From Ruminococcaceae bacterium UBA3903 (lineage in GTDB: Bacteria > Bacillota > Clostridia > Oscillospirales > Acutalibacteraceae), in the NCBI GenBank assembly GCA_002391625.1, contig DGFJ01000037.1, positions 18,896-65,770 of the forward strand: a stretch of DNA of 46,875 nucleotides, in the 5' to 3' direction. Shown here piece after piece: positions 8,634-17,326 of the stretch. Made by a program: the position numbers and the translations under genes. Under the pieces are notes generated by a model. It did no database searches. It was not told the origin of the DNA and was given only the letters and a program-made list of their open reading frames with translations. Position 1 is the first letter of the stretch, and every line of letters begins with the position of its first letter.

Positions 8634-9140
8634 GTGAAAATAAAATGTGCGTTTTTGGCAATAATATCAATGGTTATTGTTGTTATAGCTGGTTGTAACA
8701 ACACCAGTGTTCCAAACAGCATAAACCTACAATTTTCAGCTGCTGCTACACTGAATAATTGCGTGTATGATATTATTTATACTGGAAAAAACCTAGCAAC
8801 AGTGACGGTAAGTGAACCAGAAGAAATAAAAGGTGTTACATACATATGGCAGGGCGGGGATTGCTCCATAGAATATGGTGAGCTTGCCTGTAAAACAGAT
8901 ACTTTGTACCTACCAGACAGCTCCTACGCTGTAATTATTGTAAATGTGCTTAATGAGCTTAACAATATGGAAAGCCTACAGGTCGTATCGTCGTCACAGG
9001 AAAGCACCGTGTTTAAGGGTAACTGCACCAGCGGCGATTTTACGGTGATGGTTGATAACGCTACCACATTTGTACAGTCTATCACCATGACTGACAGCGA
9101 TATTTTAATAAAGCTGTCAAAATTAAGCCCCGTATATTAG
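8634..9140 (+). CDS. Predicted lipoprotein, unknown function
   Basis: The 168-residue product begins with a lipoprotein signal peptide: MKIKCAF, then a hydrophobic helix ending in the lipobox VIAGC, with the lipidated Cys at residue 21. The mature part is small and beta-rich, with no motif I can assign; its C-terminal half resembles LolA-like or sporulation lipoprotein folds only in a general way. The start is GTG 8634 after the ribosome binding site AAAGGGTGGGG. It follows the flavodoxin-like gene by about 80 bp. Confidence 0.75.
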   Translation: MKIKCAFLAIISMVIVVIAGCNNTSVPNSINLQFSAAATLNNCVYDIIYTGKNLATVTVSEPEEIKGVTYIWQGGDCSIEYGELACKTDTLYLPDSSYAVIIVNVLNELNNMESLQVVSSSQESTVFKGNCTSGDFTVMVDNATTFVQSITMTDSDILIKLSKLSPVY

Positions 9141-9315
9141 TAACAAATTTTGTGACGAATATACGGAATAAAAAATATAAAAATGTATTTTTGTCATTTT
9201 GTGTCAAAATCAAATAACTCCTAATAATATGTTAAGGGTATAGTATAAAACCCAAAAAATTAGGTAAAAATACTTACAAAGGTAATTACCCAAAACAAAA
9301 TTACGGAGTGTGAAA

Positions 9316-9690
9316 ATGGTGAATATTAAACGTGGCGATATTTTTTACGCTGATTTAAGCCCAGTAGTAGGCTCAGAGCAAGGCGGAATTAGACCGGTTT
9401 TAATAGTTCAAAATGATGTGGGCAATAGGTTTAGTCCTACGGTAATAGCAGCAGCTATCACAAGCCAACAGGCAAAGGCTAAGCTGCCCACACATATACA
9501 GCTGGGTGCAGATACTAGTGGCTTAATGAAAGACAGCGTTGTGTTGTTGGAACAGATTAGAACCATTGATAAACGTAGATTAAAGGAAAAAATGGGATGT
9601 CTGGATGATAGCTGTATGAACATGGTAGATCAAGCTATTACGGTTAGCTTTGGTTTAGGCAATGATGAAAATATCAGACAGGCTACATAA
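9316..9690 (+). CDS. MazF/PemK (NdoA)-type endoribonuclease toxin
   Basis: The 124-residue protein carries the conserved start of this family, KRGDIFYADLSPVVGSEQGG, followed by RPVLIVQND with the catalytic-site Arg. It also has AAITSQ with the active-site Thr, and the LKEKMG region, matching Bacillus NdoA/MazF along its whole length. These toxins cut mRNA at short sequence motifs and are normally held by a MazE-type antitoxin. GTG 9310 is too close to GGAG (9305-9308), so the start is ATG 9316. The 170 bp upstream contain no antitoxin ORF and the preceding gene is a lipoprotein, so this appears to be an orphan toxin gene. Confidence 0.93.
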   Translation: MVNIKRGDIFYADLSPVVGSEQGGIRPVLIVQNDVGNRFSPTVIAAAITSQQAKAKLPTHIQLGADTSGLMKDSVVLLEQIRTIDKRRLKEKMGCLDDSCMNMVDQAITVSFGLGNDENIRQAT

Positions 9691-9694
9691 GGCA

Positions 9695-9743
9695 TTTTAA
9701 GTTAATACCAAGTGTAGCTTAGGCGTAGAGCCTTAACTTAAAA
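9695..9743. repeat. Long inverted repeat after mazF
   Basis: TTTTAAGTTAA (9695-9705) and TTAACTTAAAA (9733-9743) are perfect inverted 11-mers, starting five bases after the mazF stop codon. It is a possible RNA stem in the mazF 3' end, in addition to the terminator that follows. Confidence 0.6.
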
Positions 9744-9745
9744 AT

Positions 9746-9788
9746 AAAAAAAGATTCTTCTCGTTTATATTGGAGAAGAATCTTTTTT
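9746..9788. terminator. Bidirectional terminator between mazF and the LysM gene
   Basis: GATTCTTCTC (9753-9762) and GAGAAGAATC (9773-9782) form a perfect stem flanked by A7 on the left and T6 on the right. It can stop transcription from both converging genes. Confidence 0.92.
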
Positions 9789-9801
9789 CTTTACTGTTTC
9801 C

Positions 9802-10113
9802 TTAAATATACAAACGTATTCCTTGCCCTGGGTAGATTGTGTAGGGGTCACTTATATTGTTGTTGTCAAGTATGCTTTGTACAGAAACATTGTACCGCTG
9901 TGAAATATTCCATAGGGTATCTCCAGGACGCACTATATACCACTTTGGCGGGTTTATCTCCTGTACGGGTATTTTTATTTGCTGTCCTGGATATATTTGG
10001 TCAGGAAAAGGTAGCCCATTGTAGCGTGCTATATCGTTAACGGTGGTGCCGTAGTATTGTGCTATACCCCATAATGTGTTGCCTGGCTCTACGGTATAAT
10101 ATATGATTGCCAT
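9802..10113 (-). CDS. Two-LysM-domain protein, no signal peptide
   Basis: The 103 residues consist almost entirely of two LysM modules: residues 4-50 (YYTVEPGNTLWGIAQYYG to YPGQQIKIP) and 57-103 (WYIVRPGDTLWNISQRYN to YPGQGIRLYI). LysM binds N-acetylglucosamine-containing glycans such as peptidoglycan. There is no signal peptide or catalytic domain. Stand-alone LysM proteins without export signals are often spore-coat or spore-envelope components (for example SafA- or YaaH-related), which would suit this sporulating host; that role is inferred. AAAGGAGC precedes the ATG at normal spacing. Confidence 0.88.
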   Translation of the reverse strand: MAIIYYTVEPGNTLWGIAQYYGTTVNDIARYNGLPFPDQIYPGQQIKIPVQEINPPKWYIVRPGDTLWNISQRYNVSVQSILDNNNISDPYTIYPGQGIRLYI

Positions 10114-10338
10114 GATTATGCTCCTTTCTAGTGGTTAAAACACCTATTATTAATATATACATTGGGAGCTGGTTTGGTGACAGTGATACATTATACAGCA
10201 CATAGGATATATGATACTTTTTTATGGCTTATTTGTTCTGGGATATTAGAGGGTAATCAAATCTATAAATTCATAAACCTTGGGTTCTGAATATTTCTAC
10301 ATCTGTGAGAAAGGCTAATAAAAAAGGAGGTTTTCACA
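10114..10338. other. Intergenic region between the LysM gene and eno
   Basis: These 225 bp contain the divergent control regions of the LysM gene (minus) and enolase (plus). A TATAAT-like box for the minus direction lies near 10187-10192 but has no convincing -35 element. I see no confident eno promoter and no hidden ORF. Confidence 0.4.
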
Positions 10339-11610
10339 ATGATAAATGGAAATGAAATAGTATGTGTCCACGGCAGAGAAATAATAGATTCTCGTGGCAA
10401 TCCAACGGTAGAGGCAGAGGTAACGCTAAAATGCGGTGTTAAAGCCACAGCCAGCGTGCCAAGCGGTGCGTCTACCGGAGAGTTTGAAGCCCATGAGCTG
10501 CGTGACAACGACACGAAACGCCACGGCGGTAAGGGCGTGTTAAAGGCAGCAGATAACGTTGACACTAAAATAGCACCTAAGCTAATAGGTCAAAACGTTC
10601 TAAAACAGATGGATATTGACTATACTATGATAATGGCAGATGGTACAGAAACAAAGTCCAACTATGGTGCTAATGCCATATTGGCAGTGTCCCTTGCTTG
10701 TGCAAAGGCAGGTGCAAAGGCTGTTGGTATGCCGTTATATGCATATTTGGGTGGTGCCTTTGCCCATACTCTGCCTGTGCCTATGATGAATATTTTAAAC
10801 GGAGGGGCACACGCTGGCAACAATATAGATATACAGGAGTTTATGATAATGCCTGTTGGTGCCAGAACCTTTTCTCAGGGATTAAAGCAGTGCTGTGAGA
10901 TTTACCATACCTTGGGCAGCTTACTGAAAAAGCAAGGTATGAACACAGCAGTAGGGGATGAGGGTGGCTATGCACCTGACCTAGCTACTGACGAACAGGC
11001 AATCGAGCTTATTATGGAGGCTGTGACAAAAAGTGGTTACAACAACAAGGAAGTAAAAATAGCCATTGATGCAGCTGCCAGCGAATGGTATGAGGATGGC
11101 AAGTACAGACTGCCGAAGCGTGATGTGGTAATGTCCAGTGAGGAGCTGGTTTCACACTGGGAGGCTATGTGCAATAAATATCCTATTATTTCTATAGAAG
11201 ACGGACTAGGTGAGCGTGACTGGGACGGCTTTACAGAAATGACAAAGCGGTTAGGTGACAAGGTACAGATAGTGGGTGATGACCTGTTTGTTACTAATAC
11301 AAAACGTTTAACAGAAGGTATTAATAAAAAAGCCGCCAACTCTATATTGGTAAAAATTAACCAAATAGGTACAGTGACAGAAACGCTTTCCGCCATAGAA
11401 ACAGCTAAACGTGCGTCCTACACAACGGTTATATCACACCGCAGCGGTGAAACAGAGGACACCACTATTGCTGACTTAGCAGTGGCAGTAAACGCAGGAC
11501 AAATAAAAACAGGAGCACCTTGCAGAACAGACAGAACAGCGAAATATAATCGCCTGCTACGCATAGAGGAGCAGTTAGGTGCGGTTGCAGAGTTCGGGTA
11601 CAAAATTTAA
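10339..11610 (+). CDS. eno: Enolase (phosphopyruvate hydratase)
   Basis: Enolase converts 2-phosphoglycerate to phosphoenolpyruvate in glycolysis. The 423-residue sequence has the full set of family motifs: the N-terminal REIIDSRGNPTVEAEV, the loop SGASTGEFEAHELRD, the catalytic GDEGGYAP, the Mg-binding IEDGLGERDWDG and GDDLFVTN, the general-base lysine in SILVKINQIGT, and SHRSGETEDTTIADLAV. A strong AAGGAGG lies nine bases before the ATG. It is a single gene, followed by a perfect inverted repeat. Confidence 0.99.
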   Translation: MINGNEIVCVHGREIIDSRGNPTVEAEVTLKCGVKATASVPSGASTGEFEAHELRDNDTKRHGGKGVLKAADNVDTKIAPKLIGQNVLKQMDIDYTMIMADGTETKSNYGANAILAVSLACAKAGAKAVGMPLYAYLGGAFAHTLPVPMMNILNGGAHAGNNIDIQEFMIMPVGARTFSQGLKQCCEIYHTLGSLLKKQGMNTAVGDEGGYAPDLATDEQAIELIMEAVTKSGYNNKEVKIAIDAAASEWYEDGKYRLPKRDVVMSSEELVSHWEAMCNKYPIISIEDGLGERDWDGFTEMTKRLGDKVQIVGDDLFVTNTKRLTEGINKKAANSILVKINQIGTVTETLSAIETAKRASYTTVISHRSGETEDTTIADLAVAVNAGQIKTGAPCRTDRTAKYNRLLRIEEQLGAVAEFGYKI

Positions 11611-11636
11611 TCTAAATTAAATATTATTATTACCTT

Positions 11637-11684
11637 AATTTACCGCTTGTTTCGTCGAAATGCACAAGAAACAAGCGGTAAATT
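11637..11684. repeat. Perfect 17-bp inverted repeat after eno
   Basis: AATTTACCGCTTGTTTC (11637-11653) is the exact complement of 11668-11684 around a 14-base loop. It lies 27 bp behind eno and probably terminates or protects its transcript, but no T-run follows, which is unusual for an intrinsic terminator. Confidence 0.7.
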
Positions 11685-11732
11685 CTCTATTGGTATTAAT
11701 ATTATTATTCTATAAAAGAAATTTTATTAGAT

Positions 11733-11798
11733 GTAATTTGTGTTAAAATTACTAATATAAATTCAATTAGTTGTCTAATGTGTCAAAGGTAATAATAT
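11733..11798 (+). promoter_or_regulatory. Candidate promoter and operators for the first pullulanase
   Basis: TTGTCT (11771-11776), a 16-bp spacer and TAATAT (11793-11798) form a possible sigma-A promoter. The -35 box is inside the small palindrome ATTAG-TTGT-CTAAT (11766-11779). A second inverted repeat, GTAATTT-N6-AAATTAC (11733-11752), lies just upstream. These could be sites for a starch- or maltose-responsive regulator; that is inference. Confidence 0.4.
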
Positions 11799-11858
11799 AA
11801 ATATTAATAACACCCGTATGGTAGTGCCTTATTCAACGGGTAAAAGGGAGGACTACCA

Positions 11859-14132
11859 GTGTTTGCTAAAAAATTATTAACAGGAGTATTTTCGCTTATG
11901 TTTATTTTTTCTACATCAATCAATCCGCTAAATGTTCAGGCAGAGGAAAATTATGCTTTACAAGCACAGCAGTTGGATAAAATCGCATATGAAGGTGACG
12001 ATTTAGGTGCTGTATATACAAAGGACAGCACAACGTTTAAGGTATGGGCACCTACAGCATCTACAGTCTTACTGAACCTATATTCTACAGGCAGCGATGA
12101 TGAGGATGGAGCTGAAAAGCTTTCACAAACTGTTATGGATTATGACACTGAAAATGGTGTGTGGTCTGTGACAGCACAGGGAGATTTGAACGGAGTATAT
12201 TATACATATTCAGTCACTGTAAACAACGAGGAAAATGAAACGGTTGATATTTATGCTAAGGCTGTTGGGGTAAATGGTAAACGTGGAATGGTCATAGACC
12301 TCGAAACCACCAACCCTGATAATTGGGATAATGACAAATATGTTTTGCAGGATAACCCAACAGATGCCATTGTTTGGGAAGTACATATAGGTGATTTTTC
12401 CCAACAACAGGAATCAGGTATAAAGGATGAGTACCGTGGAAGGTATTTGGCGTTTACACAGGACGGTACTACCTTAGTAGGTAATGAGGCTATACCTACA
12501 GGTATCAGCTATCTAAAGTCACTGGGTGTTACTCATGTACAGATTAACCCGTTTTATGATTTTGGTTCAATAGACGAAACCAAGGCATCCTCCAAGGATT
12601 ACAACTGGGGCTATGACCCTAAAAATTACAACGTACCAGAGGGCAGCTACTCTACAGACCCTTACAATGGGCAGGTTAGGATAACCGAAGCCAAGCAAAT
12701 GATACAGGCACTGCATAATGCTGGTATCGGTGTTATTATGGACGTGGTTTACAATCATACCTACACCTTGGAGGATAGCTTTTTTAATATGACTGTACCT
12801 AATTATTATCATCGCTTTAATGATGATGGTACACCCTCTAATGGTTCAGGCTGTGGCAACGATACAGCCTCAGAACATGAAATGTATAGAAAGTTTATGA
12901 TAGAATCTATCCACTATTGGGCAGAGGAATACCATATAGATGGTTTTCGTTTTGACCTGATGGGTTTACATGATGTAGATACCATGAACGCTATTCGTGA
13001 TGATTTAGACACCATCGACAGCCGTATTTTAATGTACGGTGAGGCTTGGAACCTGTCAACCAATACACAGGCAAAAATGGCAAATCAAGATAACGAAAGA
13101 TTTCTTAGTGACCGTATAGCCGCCTTCAATGATGGTATGAGAGATGCTGTAAAGGGCAACAACTTTGAGGCAACAGGCAAGGGCTTTGTACAGGGCGGTG
13201 GCTCTCGTATTGGTGTAAAGAACGGTATAAAGGCAGCCACTAATACTTGGTCGGGTTCACCAAACCAAGCTGTTACATACACATCCTGCCACGATAACTT
13301 TACCTTATATGATAAGCTGGTGGCATCTATGATAGGATTGGATGGCAGCTACAGACAGCGTAACGAACAGCTAGTAGCTATGAACAAGCTGGCAGGTGCT
13401 ACAATTCTCACCTCACAGGGTATGTCCTTTATGCTTGCAGGTGAGGAGATGGCCCGTTCTAAGGACGGCGACCATAATAGCTTTATTTCCAGCAAGGAGC
13501 TTAACCAGATAGATTGGACTAACGTTTCCACCTTTGGGGATTTGACGGCGTACTACACAGGCTTAATTCAGCTTAGAAAAGCCTATTCACCATTTAGAGA
13601 TGCTACAAAAACCACCGTTGATTCTATGAATTTCTTTGAGAACACAGATAACAAGGTGCTTGCTTATTCTATGGAAAACAAGCTGGCAGGTGAGGATGAA
13701 TGGTCAAAGGTTATATGTATTTATAACAGCGATACAGAAAGCAGCAAGGATGTTACACTGGAAGGTGATAATCTATCAGAGAAATGGATTGTTGTTGCCA
13801 ACGACCAAAAGGCTGGCGTCTTACCAATAGGTCAGGTAAGCGGTAACGTTGTTACCGTGCCAAAAACATCGGTGATGATTTTGGTAGATAAGGATAGCTT
13901 TGATAAAGCAAGCGTTCGCTCTGATGAAAAAACTACTGAATTTAAAAAGACCTTAACCCAAAGCATAACAAAGCCTACAGAAAAGGATAACATAACAGCA
14001 ACCGTTACAAAGGATGATACAGGTACTAGGGACACTGGCAATCCCCTAGTACCCCTAATCATAGCAGGTGTAATAGTTGGCGGCATAGCAGTTAGTATGT
14101 TAATTTATAAAAAGTTTGGCAGGAAAAAGTGA
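11859..14132 (+). CDS. Secreted, C-terminally anchored type I pullulanase (GH13)
   Basis: The 757-residue enzyme should hydrolyse alpha-1,6 branches of pullulan and starch. A signal peptide (cleavage near residue 29) is followed by a CBM48-like N-domain (about 45-125). The GH13 barrel then shows the pullulanase signature YNWGYDP, region I DVVYNH, region II GFRFDLM with nucleophile Asp366, region III YGEAW with acid/base Glu395, and region IV SCHDN with Asp479. The C-terminus has a Thr/Lys-rich linker, TRDTGN, one hydrophobic helix (about 730-751) and a basic tail (KKFGRKK), so it stays on the cell surface. It has no dockerin. The start is GTG 11859 with AGGGAGG seven bases upstream. Its closest relative is the next gene. 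Confidence 0.94.
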   Translation: MFAKKLLTGVFSLMFIFSTSINPLNVQAEENYALQAQQLDKIAYEGDDLGAVYTKDSTTFKVWAPTASTVLLNLYSTGSDDEDGAEKLSQTVMDYDTENGVWSVTAQGDLNGVYYTYSVTVNNEENETVDIYAKAVGVNGKRGMVIDLETTNPDNWDNDKYVLQDNPTDAIVWEVHIGDFSQQQESGIKDEYRGRYLAFTQDGTTLVGNEAIPTGISYLKSLGVTHVQINPFYDFGSIDETKASSKDYNWGYDPKNYNVPEGSYSTDPYNGQVRITEAKQMIQALHNAGIGVIMDVVYNHTYTLEDSFFNMTVPNYYHRFNDDGTPSNGSGCGNDTASEHEMYRKFMIESIHYWAEEYHIDGFRFDLMGLHDVDTMNAIRDDLDTIDSRILMYGEAWNLSTNTQAKMANQDNERFLSDRIAAFNDGMRDAVKGNNFEATGKGFVQGGGSRIGVKNGIKAATNTWSGSPNQAVTYTSCHDNFTLYDKLVASMIGLDGSYRQRNEQLVAMNKLAGATILTSQGMSFMLAGEEMARSKDGDHNSFISSKELNQIDWTNVSTFGDLTAYYTGLIQLRKAYSPFRDATKTTVDSMNFFENTDNKVLAYSMENKLAGEDEWSKVICIYNSDTESSKDVTLEGDNLSEKWIVVANDQKAGVLPIGQVSGNVVTVPKTSVMILVDKDSFDKASVRSDEKTTEFKKTLTQSITKPTEKDNITATVTKDDTGTRDTGNPLVPLIIAGVIVGGIAVSMLIYKKFGRKK

Positions 14133-14234
14133 ACAAGCTGTACTAAGTAATATGGCGGTGTCGCTAAAAAATGTTAATCGTTCTGCGTTGCAGAGATTAT
14201 ATAATAATTATTTTATTTGAAGGAGGAATTTGAA

Positions 14235-17225
14235 TTGAAACTTAAGAAAATCACGGCGGTTGTATTATCAGCGTTAATGGTTGCCAGTGCAAGCACAATG
14301 GCTGTAACAGCAGCTGACATTGACAGCACTAACCCTTATGAACAACACGCAGCAGAGCTAGACCAACACGCATATACTGGTAGTGACCTAGGTTCTACAT
14401 ACTCACAAGCTTCTACAGTCTTTAAGGTGTGGGCACCAAAGGCTACAAACGTAAAGGTAAATCTGTATGCTACAGGCAGCGACACTGAAGCCGGTGCAGA
14501 GGTCTTAGGAACATATGATATGACATTTTCGCAGGACAACGGTGTATGGGAAATAACCGTAGACGGTGACCTGAAAAATGTTTATTACACATACAGTGTC
14601 ACTACTAATGGCGTTACGAAAGAAGTAGTTGACGTATATGCTAAAGCAGTAGGTGTTGAGGGCGACCGTGGTATGGTAGTTGACCTTGACAGTACCAATC
14701 CAGAGGGCTGGGATACAGACAGCAATTTTACAAGAGTTGCAAATCAAACAGATGCCAATGTTTGGGAAGCACATATAAAGGATTTCTCATATGATGCCAG
14801 CTCAGGTGTATCTGACGCTAATCGTGGAAAATATTTGGCATTTACAGAGGATGATACTACGCTAAATGGCGAGGGTACATTCAAAACTGGTACTTCATAT
14901 ATAAAGGATGTAGGCTACAACTATGTACAAATTAATCCTTTTTATGACTTTGGTTCAGTGGTAGAAGCAGGTGATGATACTCAGTTTAACTGGGGTTATG
15001 ATCCTAAAAACTATAACGCTCCAGAGGGTTCATATTCATCTAACCCATATGATGGTAATGTAAGAATTAACGAAGCAAAGCAAATGGTTCAAGGCTTACA
15101 TGACCAAGGCATAGGCGTTATCATGGATGTTGTTTACAATCATACACAGTCCAGAGAATCATGGCTGCAGCAGACAGTTCCTGATTATTATTACAGAATA
15201 AATGCTGATGGCACATGGTCACAGGGTTCAGGCTGTGGCAACGACACAGCATCAGAGCGTGCAATGTACAGAAAGTACATGATAGATTCTGTTACATATT
15301 GGGCTAAGGAATACCACGTAGATGGTTTCCGTTTTGACCTAATGGGATTGCACGATGCTGAAACAATGAACGCTATCCGTGCGGCATTAGACGAGATTGA
15401 CCCTGACATTATTATGTATGGCGAGGGTTGGTCAATGGCATCTACATTTGATACAGGTGCTGTTCCTGCTACACAGGCTAACTCTGATAAAATGAGTACT
15501 AGAATTGGATTTTTTAATGACCAAATCAGAGATGGTATTAAGGGTAGTGTGTTCGAGGCAACAGGCAAGGGCTATATTCAAGGCTCTACAGCTTCTGCTA
15601 AGGCCGTTGCATTAGGACTAGGCGCTAACACAGCCAGTGGTGGTAACTGGAAAGCACAGGAACCAGAACAGACAGTAACATATGATTCCTGTCATGATAA
15701 TGCTACCCTATATGATAGACTGGTTTATTCATTAGGCGGCGAGTTTAATGAGAGAAATGAAACATATGTACAGATGAGCAAGCTGGCATCTTCTATCGTA
15801 TTCGGTTCACAGGGTACTGGCTTTGTACTAGCAGGTGAAGAGTTCGCCAGAACTAAGCTGGGTGATGAGAACAGCTATGTATCATCACCTGATATTAACA
15901 AGCTGGATTGGACACGTATAGTACAGTATGCAGATGTAGTTTCATATTATCAAGGTATGTTGGAATTTAAAAACTACTTTGACCCAATGAGAACAACTAC
16001 AAAATCAGATTGTTACACATCTTCATATGATAAAAAAGGTCTAATTATTTCTCAATATACAGACACAGGCTTCACATGGGATGACGTTGTAATGCTGTAC
16101 AATAACAGCGCAGAGGCTCAAACAGCTACTATTCCTAATGCTGATGCTTCAGCACAATGGGTAGTGGTAGTTAACGGTGACCAGGCAGGTATCCAAAAGA
16201 TAACCGAGGTTACAGGTAACACAATAGAGGTTCCAGCAACATCAGCATTGTTCCTAGTAGACAAAGCAAGCTATGATGCATCCGATATTAAAGCAGACAA
16301 GGGTATTGTAAAGGTTGAGCATATTAACCAAACAACAGGGGAGGTTATGTCAACAGTTACATTAACTGGTACGTTTGGACAGGCTTATCAAGCTATGGCT
16401 AGCTCACAGTATGACTTGTACTACAATGTAGTAGGCAATTCTGATAATACATCAGGTACATATTCTAAAAATGAAACAACTGTTAAATTCTATTACGAAC
16501 CAAACCTACTAACACCTAAGGATGTAACAGGTGATGGTGTGGTTAACATGAAAGATATTATAGCTATTCAAAAACATATAGCAAAAATTGATACTATGAC
16601 AGAGGAGCAGATAGCTCTGGCAGATACTAACAGAGATGGCATTGTAAATATGGCTGATGTTATTTTGTACCAAAAACACGTTGCTAAATTTACAGATGAA
16701 AGCGGTATAGGCACTGTTACTACCAACTACTTTGATGCTGATGGTAAGCAAATTGCTGACAGTACTGTTCAAAAGCTAAAGGTTGGTGACAACTATACTA
16801 CCTCTGCACAGAAGATTAATTTCTACAATGTTGATGAAGCTAAGCTGCCTGCCAATGCAACAGGCAAGGTGAAAATTGGCAACATAAGCGTTGATTACTA
16901 TTACAACTTTGAGGCAGTGCAGTCTGAAATTCATGTATATGTTCCTACCGAACAAACATGGGTACCTAATTTCTACGCTTGGGAGGAAACACCATCTGGC
17001 ACAGTTCAGGATACAGGTGCATGGCCTGGTAAGACGATGACACCGGACACAGAGCTAGGTGACGGTTGGTACTCATACACATTGTCTAACGGAGGTAACT
17101 ATAACTGGATTATTAACGGTAAATCTGGACAAACTGCTGACCAAAAGAACTATTCTGGTAACCTGTGGATTTACATGAAAAACGGCACAACCGTTGACCA
17201 TGTTGACACTAACCCTCCTGCATAA
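14235..17225 (+). CDS. Dockerin-bearing type I pullulanase with CBM26-like module (amylosome component)
   Basis: This 996-residue enzyme has a signal peptide (cleavage near 26), a CBM48-like domain and a GH13 pullulanase barrel: FNWGYDP, DVVYNH, nucleophile Asp368 in GFRFDLM, Glu397 in YGEGW and Asp488 in SCHDN. A MucBP-like module (about 692-757) leads to a type I dockerin (about 763-819). Its two calcium loops are DVTGDGVVNMKD and DTNRDGIVNMAD. A second MucBP-like module (about 823-897) and a C-terminal CBM26-like starch-binding module (about 897-990, FYAWEE, GAWPGKTM) follow. The dockerin should plug the enzyme into a cohesin scaffold, as in the Ruminococcus bromii amylosome. The start is TTG 14235, eight bases after AAGGAGG (14220-14226); an upstream TTG at 14217 overlaps that site. 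Confidence 0.95.
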   Translation: MKLKKITAVVLSALMVASASTMAVTAADIDSTNPYEQHAAELDQHAYTGSDLGSTYSQASTVFKVWAPKATNVKVNLYATGSDTEAGAEVLGTYDMTFSQDNGVWEITVDGDLKNVYYTYSVTTNGVTKEVVDVYAKAVGVEGDRGMVVDLDSTNPEGWDTDSNFTRVANQTDANVWEAHIKDFSYDASSGVSDANRGKYLAFTEDDTTLNGEGTFKTGTSYIKDVGYNYVQINPFYDFGSVVEAGDDTQFNWGYDPKNYNAPEGSYSSNPYDGNVRINEAKQMVQGLHDQGIGVIMDVVYNHTQSRESWLQQTVPDYYYRINADGTWSQGSGCGNDTASERAMYRKYMIDSVTYWAKEYHVDGFRFDLMGLHDAETMNAIRAALDEIDPDIIMYGEGWSMASTFDTGAVPATQANSDKMSTRIGFFNDQIRDGIKGSVFEATGKGYIQGSTASAKAVALGLGANTASGGNWKAQEPEQTVTYDSCHDNATLYDRLVYSLGGEFNERNETYVQMSKLASSIVFGSQGTGFVLAGEEFARTKLGDENSYVSSPDINKLDWTRIVQYADVVSYYQGMLEFKNYFDPMRTTTKSDCYTSSYDKKGLIISQYTDTGFTWDDVVMLYNNSAEAQTATIPNADASAQWVVVVNGDQAGIQKITEVTGNTIEVPATSALFLVDKASYDASDIKADKGIVKVEHINQTTGEVMSTVTLTGTFGQAYQAMASSQYDLYYNVVGNSDNTSGTYSKNETTVKFYYEPNLLTPKDVTGDGVVNMKDIIAIQKHIAKIDTMTEEQIALADTNRDGIVNMADVILYQKHVAKFTDESGIGTVTTNYFDADGKQIADSTVQKLKVGDNYTTSAQKINFYNVDEAKLPANATGKVKIGNISVDYYYNFEAVQSEIHVYVPTEQTWVPNFYAWEETPSGTVQDTGAWPGKTMTPDTELGDGWYSYTLSNGGNYNWIINGKSGQTADQKNYSGNLWIYMKNGTTVDHVDTNPPA

Positions 17226-17286
17226 TTCTTAAAAATAGTTAAATTATTAGTCAGACTATTTATGGCAATATATGTTTGACAAAACA

Positions 17287-17323
17287 CCCCCCTTATCGCA
17301 TAGTGATGAGGGGGGAATGTTTT
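17287..17323 (+). terminator. Strong GC-rich terminator after the pullulanase pair
   Basis: CCCCCCTTATC (17287-17297) pairs with GATGAGGGGGG (17305-17315), followed by AATGTTTTA. It closes the pullulanase transcript. Confidence 0.85.
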
Positions 17324-17326
17324 ATT

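Noticed and set aside
6533..9690. A toxin-antitoxin or defence island around mazF
   Set aside because: The neighbours are metabolic repair, flavodoxin-like, lipoprotein and LysM genes, with no second defence gene or antitoxin.
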